64,000 bases of DNA from Longimicrobium terrae (GTDB lineage: Bacteria > Gemmatimonadota > Gemmatimonadetes > Longimicrobiales > Longimicrobiaceae). The notes below the pieces were generated by a model, which worked only from the letters and a program-made list of their open reading frames with translations, did no database searches and had not been told where the DNA came from. The stretch covers positions 1 to 64,000 of the forward strand of contig NZ_JACHIA010000028.1 in the NCBI RefSeq assembly GCF_014202995.1. Direction: 5' to 3'. The translations under genes were made by a program, and so were the position numbers. Below, piece by piece: positions 35,460 through 42,816 of this stretch. The number at the start of each line of letters is the position of its first letter. Position 1 is the stretch's first letter.

Positions 35460-36560
35460 TCAGCCGTTCCCCACCGGCTCCCGCGCGGCCCCGCACGTCA
35501 CCGCCGCCAGCTTCCGCAGCACCGGCACGCGCACCGCCTCCGGAAGCGGCGCGTAGTGCAGTTCGCGCGCGTATCCGCCGCCTTCCGTAAGCGACCAGCG
35601 CATTAGCGCGGCGATGGACCGCGCCGTGCGGCAGTCCTCCATGTGCGGGGGAAGCAGCAGGTACGTCCACGAGGCGAGCGGATACGTCGCCGCGCCGGGC
35701 AGGTTGACGAGCGACAGGCGCAGATCCGGGTGCTGCTGGATGAGCGGGCCCAGGTTCTCCGCCGCGGCGGCCGTGGCCTCCACCGTGGGCTGCACGAACT
35801 GCCCGGCCGCGTTGCGCAGCGACGCCGTCGCCAGGCCGCCCTCGCGCGCATAGGCGAGTTCCACGTAGCCCACCGCGCCGGGGGTCTGCTTCACCTGCCC
35901 CGTGACGCCCTCGTTGCCCTTGCCGCCCAGCCCGCGGGGCCAGCGCACGCTCTTGCCCGCGCCCACGGCCCGCTTCCACTCCGGGCTGACGGCGGCCAGG
36001 TATTCGGTGAAGATGTACGTGGTCCCGCTTCCGTCCGTGCGGTAGACGGGAATGACGTCCGTGGCGGGAAGGGTGACGCCGGGGTTGAGCGCGGCGATGG
36101 CGGGGTCGTTCCACCGGGTGATGCGGCCGCCGAAGATGCCGGCCAGCGCGGGGCCGTCCAGCCGCAGCGGCTGCGCCATGCGGGGAAGGTTGTAGGCCAC
36201 GGTGACGGCGCCCATCACCGTGGGCAGGTGCACCATCCCCGGCGCCTTGGCCAGCTCCTCGTCCGTCATGGGCGCGTCGCTGGCACCGAAGTCCACCGTG
36301 CCCTCCGTCACCTGGCGGATGCCGCCGCCGGAGCCGATGGGCTGGTAGTTCACGCGGACGGGGTGCCCCTTGGCGTACTCCGCGAACCAGCGGTCGTACA
36401 CGGGGCGGGGAAACGAGGCTCCCGCGCCGATGAGCGTGGTGGTGCCGCCTGCGTGCCCGCCCTGGGCCCTGCGCTTCATCTCGGCGGGGCTGGCGCCGCC
36501 CCCGCCGCCGCACGCGGCCAGCACCGCCACCGCCAGCACCCCACAGATCACTTGCTTCAT
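35460..36560 (-). CDS. pstS: Phosphate-binding periplasmic protein PstS
   Basis: 366 residues. Lipoprotein signal VICGVLAVAVLAAC then a Gly-rich linker; solute-binding motifs TTTLIGAGASFPRPVYDRWF, YQPIGSGGGIRQVTEGTVDF, GASDAPMTDEELA, and VYRTDGSGTTYIFTEYL, which hold the phosphate-contacting Ser/Thr, Arg and Asp residues. Binds phosphate for PstCAB. The Pho-box repeats at 36622-36646 lie 62 bases upstream of its ATG. Confidence 0.96.
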   Translation of the reverse strand: MKQVICGVLAVAVLAACGGGGGASPAEMKRRAQGGHAGGTTTLIGAGASFPRPVYDRWFAEYAKGHPVRVNYQPIGSGGGIRQVTEGTVDFGASDAPMTDEELAKAPGMVHLPTVMGAVTVAYNLPRMAQPLRLDGPALAGIFGGRITRWNDPAIAALNPGVTLPATDVIPVYRTDGSGTTYIFTEYLAAVSPEWKRAVGAGKSVRWPRGLGGKGNEGVTGQVKQTPGAVGYVELAYAREGGLATASLRNAAGQFVQPTVEATAAAAENLGPLIQQHPDLRLSLVNLPGAATYPLASWTYLLLPPHMEDCRTARSIAALMRWSLTEGGGYARELHYAPLPEAVRVPVLRKLAAVTCGAAREPVGNG

Positions 36561-36621
36561 CCGCTACGCCTTGCTCCGCTCGGGATCCCTCAGGGGACAC
36601 GGCGAACCTATCCGAGTCTTG

Positions 36622-36646
36622 TAACGCAGCCGTAACGGTTGTAACA
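36622..36646. promoter_or_regulatory. Candidate Pho box between pstS and the DUF47-pit operon
   Basis: Three direct GTAAC units at 36622, 36633 and 36642; the first two are 11 bp apart, the spacing expected for PhoB half-sites. The site lies between divergent pstS and the DUF47/pit pair and could serve both. Confidence 0.65.
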
Positions 36647-36785
36647 TCCCGCGGTAAACAGCCCCTTCAGCGGTTTTCACCGTGCACGCGGGGCCGTAGT
36701 ATTCCGTCCAGATGACGCGACCACGGCCGGGACCGGCCGCTCGCGCCGTCGCTGTGCACATTCATCCGACATTCCGGAGGACTCC

Positions 36786-37397
36786 GTGGGGCTGATTCCG
36801 CGCGACGAGAAGTTCTTTCCCATGTTCAACGACGTCGCCCGGCTGCTGTGCGAGTGCGCGGACCTGGTGGCCCGCATCTTTGCCGATCCGTCGCAGCTCA
36901 ACGCGCTGGCGGTGGAGGTCAAGGACCGGGAGCACCAGGCCGACCAGATCACGCACGACGTCATCGTGCGCATCGACCGCAGCTTCGTGACGCCGCTGGA
37001 CCGTGAGGACATCCACCTGCTCACCTCGCGGCTGGACGACGTCATCGACCTGCTGGACGGCACCGTGCGCCGCTGCCAGATGTTTCACATCACCGCCGCC
37101 CCGCCGTACGCGGCGCAGCTGGCCGACGTGCTGAAGCGCGCCGCCAACCGCATCGAGACGGCCGTGCGCAGCATGAAGAAGCCCAAGAGCATGCTGGAGC
37201 ACACCCTGGCGCTCAAGGCGCTGGAGGAAGAGGGCGACGCCATCTACGCGCAGGCCGTGGGCGACCTGTTCAGCGGCACCCCCGATCCGCTGCACGTCAT
37301 CAAGTGGATGGAGCTGTTCGACAAGCTGGAAGAAGCCATCGACCAGTGCGACGACGTGGCGAACGTGCTGGAAAGCATCGCCCTTAAGAACGGTTGA
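36786..37397 (+). CDS. DUF47 (PhoU-like) Pit accessory protein
   Basis: 203 residues from GTG 36786 with GGAGG five bases upstream. All-helical: LIPRDEKFFPMFNDVARLLC, KDREHQADQITHDVIVRIDR, DREDIHLLTSRLDDVIDLLD, and KWMELFDKLEEAIDQCDDVA, the signature order of DUF47 proteins that accompany Pit transporters and are thought to gate them. Four bases separate it from pit, so the two are one operon. Confidence 0.94.
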   Translation: MGLIPRDEKFFPMFNDVARLLCECADLVARIFADPSQLNALAVEVKDREHQADQITHDVIVRIDRSFVTPLDREDIHLLTSRLDDVIDLLDGTVRRCQMFHITAAPPYAAQLADVLKRAANRIETAVRSMKKPKSMLEHTLALKALEEEGDAIYAQAVGDLFSGTPDPLHVIKWMELFDKLEEAIDQCDDVANVLESIALKNG

Positions 37398-37401
37398 GGC
37401 C

Positions 37402-38439
37402 GTGGTCACCTACGTCGTTCTGATCGTCGTCGTCGCCTTTGCGTTCGACTTCATCAACGGGTTCCACGATTCGGCCAATTCCATCGCCACGGTGGTGGGC
37501 ACGCGGGTGCTGAGCCCCGTGGCCGCCGTGCTGTGGGCCGCGTTCTTCAACTTCGTCGCCCTCTTCACGGTGGGCACCGCGGTGGCCAAGGCCATCGGCA
37601 AGGGGATGATCAACCTGGACGTGGTCACCCCCACGGTCATCCTGGGCGGACTGACGGGCGCCATCATCTGGAACCTGATCACCTGGTTCTACGGCCTGCC
37701 CAGCAGCTCGTCGCACGCGCTGATCGGCGGGTACGCGGGTTCGGCGGTGGCGGCGGCGGGGATGGGCGCCATCGAGTGGGGCACCAAGTGGATCCAGACG
37801 CTGGCCTTCATCGTCCTGTCGCCGCTGATCGGCATGGCGCTGGGGTACGGGCTGATGGTGGCGGTGCTGTGGATCTTTCACCGCACCGCGCGCGGCAAGG
37901 TGGACCGCTTCTTCCGCGTGGCGCAGCTGGCCAGCTCCGGCCTGTTCTCGCTGGCGCACGGCGCCAACGACGCGCAGAAGACCATGGGCATCATCGTTTC
38001 GCTGCTGGTGTCTGTGAACCACGTGTTCGCGCAGGAAACGGGGTTCTTTCGCCACATGTACGTGCGTAACGCCGACCACATTCCGTTCTGGGTGGAGCTG
38101 TGCGCCTACACCGCGCTCAGCACCGGAACGCTGTTTGGCGGATGGCGGATCGTGCACACCATGGGATCGCGCATCACGCGGCTGCGGCCCGTGGGCGGGT
38201 TCTGCGCGGAAACGGGCGGCGCGCTGAGCATTCTGCTGGCGACGGGCTTCGGCATTCCCGTCAGCACCACGCACACCATCACCGGCTCCATCGTGGGCGT
38301 GGGCGCCACGACGCGGCTTTCGGCGGTGCGGTGGGGCGTGGCGGGGCGGATCGTGTGGGCGTGGGTGCTCACCATTCCCGCCGCGGCGATCATGGCGGCG
38401 ATCAGCTACGTGCTGCTGAGCTTCATCGCCCCCATCTGA
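37402..38439 (+). CDS. pit: Low-affinity inorganic phosphate transporter (Pit)
   Basis: 345 residues, about ten membrane segments. The two inverted halves carry the signature pair: GFHDSANSIATVVGTR near the N-terminus and SLAHGANDAQKTMGI in the middle, plus SSSSHALIGG and STTHTITGSIVGVG repeats. Proton- or sodium-coupled uptake of (metal-)phosphate across the inner membrane. Start GTG 37402. Followed by a strong terminator. Confidence 0.95.
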   Translation: MVTYVVLIVVVAFAFDFINGFHDSANSIATVVGTRVLSPVAAVLWAAFFNFVALFTVGTAVAKAIGKGMINLDVVTPTVILGGLTGAIIWNLITWFYGLPSSSSHALIGGYAGSAVAAAGMGAIEWGTKWIQTLAFIVLSPLIGMALGYGLMVAVLWIFHRTARGKVDRFFRVAQLASSGLFSLAHGANDAQKTMGIIVSLLVSVNHVFAQETGFFRHMYVRNADHIPFWVELCAYTALSTGTLFGGWRIVHTMGSRITRLRPVGGFCAETGGALSILLATGFGIPVSTTHTITGSIVGVGATTRLSAVRWGVAGRIVWAWVLTIPAAAIMAAISYVLLSFIAPI

Positions 38440-38554
38440 CGCGGCTGGACGGATTCGGCGGGAGCGATTCGCCGCCGGGCCGCGGCCTGGGTTTGCATGA
38501 GAGACAGTCACGGGTGCGGAACTGCCGGCCGCGTGACGTGAGTTGTGGATGGAC

Positions 38555-38590
38555 AAAGCCCCGCCCGGCGTTCGCGCCGGGCGGGGCTTT
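38555..38590. terminator. Strong bidirectional terminator after pit
   Basis: 16-bp perfect stem AAAGCCCCGCCCGGCG / CGCCGGGCGGGGCTTT with TTCG loop, followed on the plus strand by CTTCTTTTTC. It also lies 28 bases behind the stop of a small minus-strand frame. Confidence 0.9.
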
Positions 38591-38618
38591 CTTCTTTTTC
38601 TCTCGCGTGCCGGGCCGC

Positions 38619-38714
38619 TCAGCGCTCGCTGGGGACGAAGCCGGTACGTTCGCGGTCGGGGCAGACGAACAGGTCGTCTTCGGAAATCCCGTGCGCTGCG
38701 ATCGTGGTCTGCAT
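38619..38714 (-). CDS. Possible 31-residue peptide
   Basis: ATG 38714 with AGGA 9 bases upstream opens a 31-codon frame: acidic middle with one Cys (ISEDDLFVCPDRERTG). The strong hairpin at 38555-38590 follows, which gives it a terminator. No family is known to me; a precursor-like or regulatory peptide is possible but unsupported. Confidence 0.35.
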   Translation of the reverse strand: MQTTIAAHGISEDDLFVCPDRERTGFVPSER

Positions 38715-38869
38715 TTTCAGAAATCCTGCGTGCTGCGTGAAGATTGGATCGTTGGTCTGATGATGAGGATGCGCGGGCGGCGTATCGCGGCGCCCGCGGC
38801 CGTGCAACGGACCAGCAAAGACATGCGGATGGATTGCGCAACGGCCGGGCCACGCGGGAAACAGGGCGA

Positions 38870-38931
38870 AAGTACGGAAGTACGGAAGTACGGAAGTACG
38901 AGAGTACGAGAGTACGAGAGTACGAGAGTAC
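38870..38931 (+). repeat. Octamer satellite GTACGGAA/GTACGAGA
   Basis: About seven tandem 8-bp units, first GTACGGAA then GTACGAGA, directly upstream of module M2 of the composite repeat. Confidence 0.9.
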
Positions 38932-38954
38932 GGCGGCGGATTCCGGCGTGATGA

Positions 38955-39363
38955 GCGGAGTTCGCGGGCGGCCCCCACCCGGGCCGGCACCACCGGCCCA
39001 CCCTCCCCCAAAAAAGACTGGGGGAGGGTTGTTGGCGGGGACGGGGCATCCATTGAAAGCGGCCGAGCTGGGTGCGGCCGCGAGTATCTGGAGCGAATGT
39101 ATCCGCCGCGCCAACAGCAGAAAGCCCCGACACGACGCCCACAGGCGCCGTTCGGGGCTTCAACTGCATTGGACGCGCGACGAACCCGCCGCCGCTGTCC
39201 GCGGAGGCGGACTTCGTGTATTTCGAGGCGCGGTTTCAACCGTCGGACGACGTGTCGCCGCCGCGAGCCGAACCAAGCATCCGCGCCGGGCTGGGGTGTG
39301 CTCCCTCTCCCACATCCGTTCGTGGGAGAGGGTCGTCGTGCGCAGCACGCGGGGTGAGGGCCC
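38955..39363 (+). repeat. Composite repeat block (M2-M3-M7-M4)
   Basis: M2 38955-39030 (GGGCCGGCACCACCGGCCCA, then CCCTCCCCCAAAAAAGACTG GGGGAGGG hairpin). M3 39082-39167 (GAGCGAATG...CGCCACAGGCG-type hairpin closed by CCCCGA/TCGGGG). M7 39196-39246 (TTTCGAGGCGCGGTTTCAAC). M4 39295-39363 (CCCTCTCCCACATCCGTTCG TGGGAGAGGG, then GCGCAGCACGCGGGGTGAGG). No gene is visible in the whole 38715-39489 stretch. Confidence 0.85.
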
Positions 39364-39489
39364 CAGCCCGCCGCCGCGCACCCAATCACGTTCCTCCACC
39401 GAACTGCTCCATCTCGCGCGGAGCAGTGGAATCTCCTCGCCGTCTTCTCTCCGCGGCTCTGTGCCTCTGTGTGAGACCTTTTTTTCTCG

Positions 39490-40095
39490 TTACAGGTCGT
39501 TGGCGTACGACACAAACTTGTAGGCACCGCCGTGCTCCCAGATCCCGCCAAAGACGGGCACCGGCGCCGTCTCGCCTCGCACCCGCAGCGTGCACCCGCT
39601 CCACACGCGGTCCGTGCCCTGTCGCTCCTCGCGCGCGCACGCCCATCCCTGCGCGCCCACGACGTCCTTGCCGCCAAAGCGGTCCATCAGCCGGCGGAAG
39701 CCGCGCTCGCTCTGCTGCGAAAGCTGCAGCCACATGATCTCCGGCGGCAGCTCGTACGGCGGCAGCGACTGCGGAGAGCCGGCGTAGAAGAAGTGCGCGA
39801 ACTCGCCCTGGTCCATCACCATCCCCGCCAGCGCCGCCGTGTCTCCACGGGCGACGGCGGAGGCGAAGCGCGCCACCAGCGTGTCCGCCGAGGGAGCGGG
39901 AAGGCCGCGCAGGCCGGCCGGCGCGGGGCCGCTCTGCGCCTGGAACGCGCGGATGGCCTGTTCGCGCGGGCGGGCGCTGTCCACCACCGCGGGAGTGGCC
40001 TCCGGCGCGGCGTCCGCGTCCGCATCGGACGAGCCGCAGGCGGCGGCCAGGGCGAGGAGGGCGAGCGGGAGATATCGGTGCACGATGGTCATCAT
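39490..40095 (-). CDS. Lipoprotein with SnoaL/NTF2-like style domain, unknown function
   Basis: 201 residues from ATG 40095. Lipoprotein signal LPLALLALAAAC (Cys near residue 20) followed by an Asp/Ala-rich linker. The mature part contains SADTLVARFASAVARGDTAA LAGMVMDQGEFAHF-like helices and a terminal beta segment (SGCTLRVRGETAPVPVFGGI, YKFVSYANDL), a pattern seen in NTF2-like proteins, though no active-site residues can be named. It follows the beta-helix lipoprotein by 88 bases on the same strand and may be co-transcribed with it under phosphate control. Confidence 0.7.
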   Translation of the reverse strand: MMTIVHRYLPLALLALAAACGSSDADADAAPEATPAVVDSARPREQAIRAFQAQSGPAPAGLRGLPAPSADTLVARFASAVARGDTAALAGMVMDQGEFAHFFYAGSPQSLPPYELPPEIMWLQLSQQSERGFRRLMDRFGGKDVVGAQGWACAREERQGTDRVWSGCTLRVRGETAPVPVFGGIWEHGGAYKFVSYANDL

Positions 40096-40183
40096 CGACG
40101 GAAAACGTGGTTCGTGAAACGGAGCGGGCGGCGGGAGCCCGAAAGCTCCCGCCGCCGCGTGGGTAGTCAACCCGCGAAGGGTC

Positions 40184-41902
40184 TTACCGGTTCGCGTAGT
40201 TGGTCCAGCCCTGCCACCACTTGGCGCCGTTGGGGTCCGCCGCGCCGCGGTACGACGTCGCGGTCAGCGTGCCGCCGAAGAAGTTGGTGGCGCGTCCTTC
40301 GATGCGCGTTCCGGCGAAGCTGGTCATGCCGCCCGTAGCCAGGGGCGAGCCGCCGGCCGGGGTGAAGTCCAGCGCCGTGGCGCTCGCCGCCGTGCCGCTG
40401 GCGGGAACCGCGGTGAACAGCCCGGCGAACCCGGCCTGCGCCTGGTTGTTGTACGCCGCGTCGGCCAGGGTGGCGCCGAAGTTGGCGGTGGCCGCCTCGA
40501 AGTTGCTGCCGTTGCCGGCCAGCAGGACGTTGCGAACCATCAGGCTGTCGGCCAGGCGCAGCTCATTGCTGGCCGCGTCGCGCAGCGAGATGCCCACGCC
40601 CGGCCAGCGCGCGATCACGCCGTTCACCAGCGTGCCGGCGGTGCCGCGGCGCATGACCGCGCCGTTGCCGTCGGTCTGGGCGAACACGCCGGGGCCGGGG
40701 CCGATCAGCGTGAAGTTGGCGAACACCGGGGCGCTGAACGGCGTGTTGGCGTAGGTGCAGCCGGCCTTGTCGTTCTCGCAGCCGTCGCCCTCAAAGCCGC
40801 GCGGGTCGCTGCTCAGGCTGCCGGCGCCGGCGCGCGGGGCAAGCACCGTGTCCTGCATGGCGATCAGGAACTGGTTGCGGCCGCGGTAGCCTTCCGTCCA
40901 GTCGAAGTGGTCGTCGCCCGAGGCGTACGACACCAGGTAGCGGCCGTCCACCGCGCCGCCGAACCACTCGAACGAGTCGTCCAGGCCGCTCATGGACTGC
41001 ACGTACTCGATCTTGGTGCCGCGTCCCACCGCGTACATCGACAGGCTGTTCAGCTCCTGGCCGCTGCCGGAGGACACGTCGAAGCCGGCGAACTCGATGC
41101 GCACGTAGCGCAGCGAACCGCTGTTGTCGTTGAAGCTGGCCGCCGCGGGGTTGCCGCCCGGGTTGCTGTAGTCTTCGCGGGCGCCCTGGGGGCCCTCGGT
41201 GTAGATGGGCGTGGCGGTGCGGTTGATGGGCGCGCTGCCCACGATGATGATGCCGCCCCAGTCGCCCGGCCGGCGGTTGCCCGCGGTGCGCCAGGAGGTG
41301 AAGACGATGGGCGCCGACGCCGTGCCTTCGGCGATCAGCTTGGAGCCGCGCAGGATCCACAGCGAGCTGCCCGCCGCGCTTGCCGCGGTGTCGCCGACGA
41401 TCTTGGTGCCGGGCTGGATGGTGAGGGTGGCCGCGTTGGTCACCTTCACGTATCCGCTCAGCACGTACAGCGTGTCGGCCGACAGCGTCTGGTTGCTGCT
41501 GATGAAGCCCGAAAGGACGCGGATCTTGGGCGGCGCGGCGGAGGTGGTCGCCTTGATTTCGGCGCCGTAGCCGCTGGCCTTGGTGCCGCGCAGGGCGCGC
41601 ACGCGGTAGGTGTATTCGGTGCCGGCGGTGAGGCCGTTGTCTTCGTAGAAGGTGCCGGCGATGCCGGTGCCCACGGCGGCAAAGGCGCCGCCGGCCGTGG
41701 CGCGTTCCACGTCATAGCTCGTGGCGTCTTCCGCCAGGTTCCAGGTCACCCGGATGGAGGTGGGCGACACCACCGTCACCGTGGTTCCGGTGGGCGGATC
41801 GGGCTGGTCGGATCCCGTGCTGTTGCTGTCGCACGCGGCCGCGGAGCCGGCGAACAGCATCGCCGCCGCGAGCGCGAGCAGCTTCCGAGCGTTGAATTTC
41901 AT
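40184..41902 (-). CDS. FnIII plus right-handed beta-helix lipoprotein
   Basis: 572 residues. Signal peptide LLALAAAMLFAGSAAAC with a lipobox-type end. A fibronectin type III domain lies at about 43-120 (SPTSIRVTWNLAEDATSYDV, AGTEYTYRVRALRG). A right-handed beta-helix-like region fills most of the rest: VLSGYVKVTNAATLTIQPGT KIVG, LWILRGSKLIAEGTASAPIV, DWGGIIIVGSAPINR, SLRYVRIEFAGFD, IEYVQSMSGLDDSFEWFGG, HFDWTEGYRGRNQFLIA. This architecture is frequent next to TonB receptors. A two-unit Pho box lies 108 bases upstream and the TonB receptor gene is the next gene upstream on the same strand. Probably a surface or periplasmic partner in phosphate-limited uptake; substrate unknown. Confidence 0.82.
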   Translation of the reverse strand: MKFNARKLLALAAAMLFAGSAAACDSNSTGSDQPDPPTGTTVTVVSPTSIRVTWNLAEDATSYDVERATAGGAFAAVGTGIAGTFYEDNGLTAGTEYTYRVRALRGTKASGYGAEIKATTSAAPPKIRVLSGFISSNQTLSADTLYVLSGYVKVTNAATLTIQPGTKIVGDTAASAAGSSLWILRGSKLIAEGTASAPIVFTSWRTAGNRRPGDWGGIIIVGSAPINRTATPIYTEGPQGAREDYSNPGGNPAAASFNDNSGSLRYVRIEFAGFDVSSGSGQELNSLSMYAVGRGTKIEYVQSMSGLDDSFEWFGGAVDGRYLVSYASGDDHFDWTEGYRGRNQFLIAMQDTVLAPRAGAGSLSSDPRGFEGDGCENDKAGCTYANTPFSAPVFANFTLIGPGPGVFAQTDGNGAVMRRGTAGTLVNGVIARWPGVGISLRDAASNELRLADSLMVRNVLLAGNGSNFEAATANFGATLADAAYNNQAQAGFAGLFTAVPASGTAASATALDFTPAGGSPLATGGMTSFAGTRIEGRATNFFGGTLTATSYRGAADPNGAKWWQGWTNYANR

Positions 41903-42009
41903 CGTCCCTGAAAGTCGAGGATGAGGTTTGGAACACGCCCGAACGCGGGCGGGCCTGCAGACCACGGGAACAATCTCTCCCCCGGTTGCAGCGTACCCGC
42001 CGCGCTCTG

Positions 42010-42025
42010 GTCACGCGATTGTCAC
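42010..42025. promoter_or_regulatory. Candidate Pho box upstream of the beta-helix lipoprotein
   Basis: GTCAC at 42010 and GTCAC at 42021, exactly 11 bp apart (GTCACGCGATTGTCAC), the direct-repeat spacing of PhoB sites. Confidence 0.6.
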
Positions 42026-42060
42026 GGTAGGGAGCGGGATTGGTGATGAGGAGGACGAAG

Positions 42061-42163
42061 TGCGTGAGTGCTGGGTGCGTGAGTGCGTTAGTGCGGAACT
42101 GATGAAGTGCGGAGTACGAAAGTACGAAAGTACGAAAGTACGAAAGTACGAAAGTACGAAAGT
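42061..42163 (+). repeat. Octamer satellite grading from GTGCGTGA to GTACGAAA
   Basis: Units of 8 bp begin as GTGCGTGA and GTGCGTTA variants and change into six perfect GTACGAAA-type units, directly followed by module M2. The gradation shows that the two unit types are one family. Confidence 0.9.
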
Positions 42164-42174
42164 GGCGCGGTGGG

Positions 42175-42690
42175 CGGAGTTCGCGGGCGGCCCCCACCCG
42201 GGCCGGCACCACCGGCCCACCCTCCCCCAAAAAAGACTGGGGGAGGGTTGGGGCGGGCGGAAAGTTCGGTGCGGGTGGGGGATTCGAGCGCGGCCGCGAG
42301 TATCTGGAGCGAATGAATCCGCCGCTCCAACAGCGGGAACCCCCGACTCGTGGCCGCTGACGCGTCCACGAGTCGGGGCTTCAACTGCCTGCCGTGCAGC
42401 CTGGGACGCGCGCCAAACTCGCCTCCGCACCGAACGGCTCCCCCTCCCCCGCTTGCGGGCGAGGGGGCTGGGGAGAGGGGGGAGCCCGCCGCCGCGCCGG
42501 ACTGTCCGGAACGCACGAAACTGAAGTGTGCTCCCTCTCCCACATCCGTTCGTGGGAGAGGGTCGTCGTGCGCAGCACGCGGGGTGAGGGCCACAGCCGC
42601 GGGTGCGCGCCGAAGCCAGTCGCCCGCGCCGAACGGCTCCCCCTCTCCCGCTTGCGGGAGAGGGGGCTGGGGGGTGAGGGGTGCCTCAGC
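42175..42690 (+). repeat. Composite repeat block (M2-M3-M5-M4-M5)
   Basis: M2 42175-42249; M3 42296-42381 with a 13-bp perfect hairpin CCCCGACTCGTGG/CCACGAGTCGGGG; M5 42425-42487 (CCCGCTTGCGGG core); M4 42530-42593; second M5 42634-42690 (CCCTCTCCCGCTTGCGGGAG AGGGGG). The remaining bases up to the TonB gene carry only a further hairpin-like GGGGCAC...GTGCCCC pair (42762-42788), a possible terminator for the TonB gene. Confidence 0.85.
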
Positions 42691-42816
42691 ATGCGCCGGG
42701 CTCCATCGAGCCCCGTATCTCCCGCCCCCCGCATCCACCCATCCCCCAAACGCACCGCGGGGCACCCGAGATTCTCGAGTGCCCCGCGGTTCATCCATCC
42801 ATCCAGGCCCCGAGCA

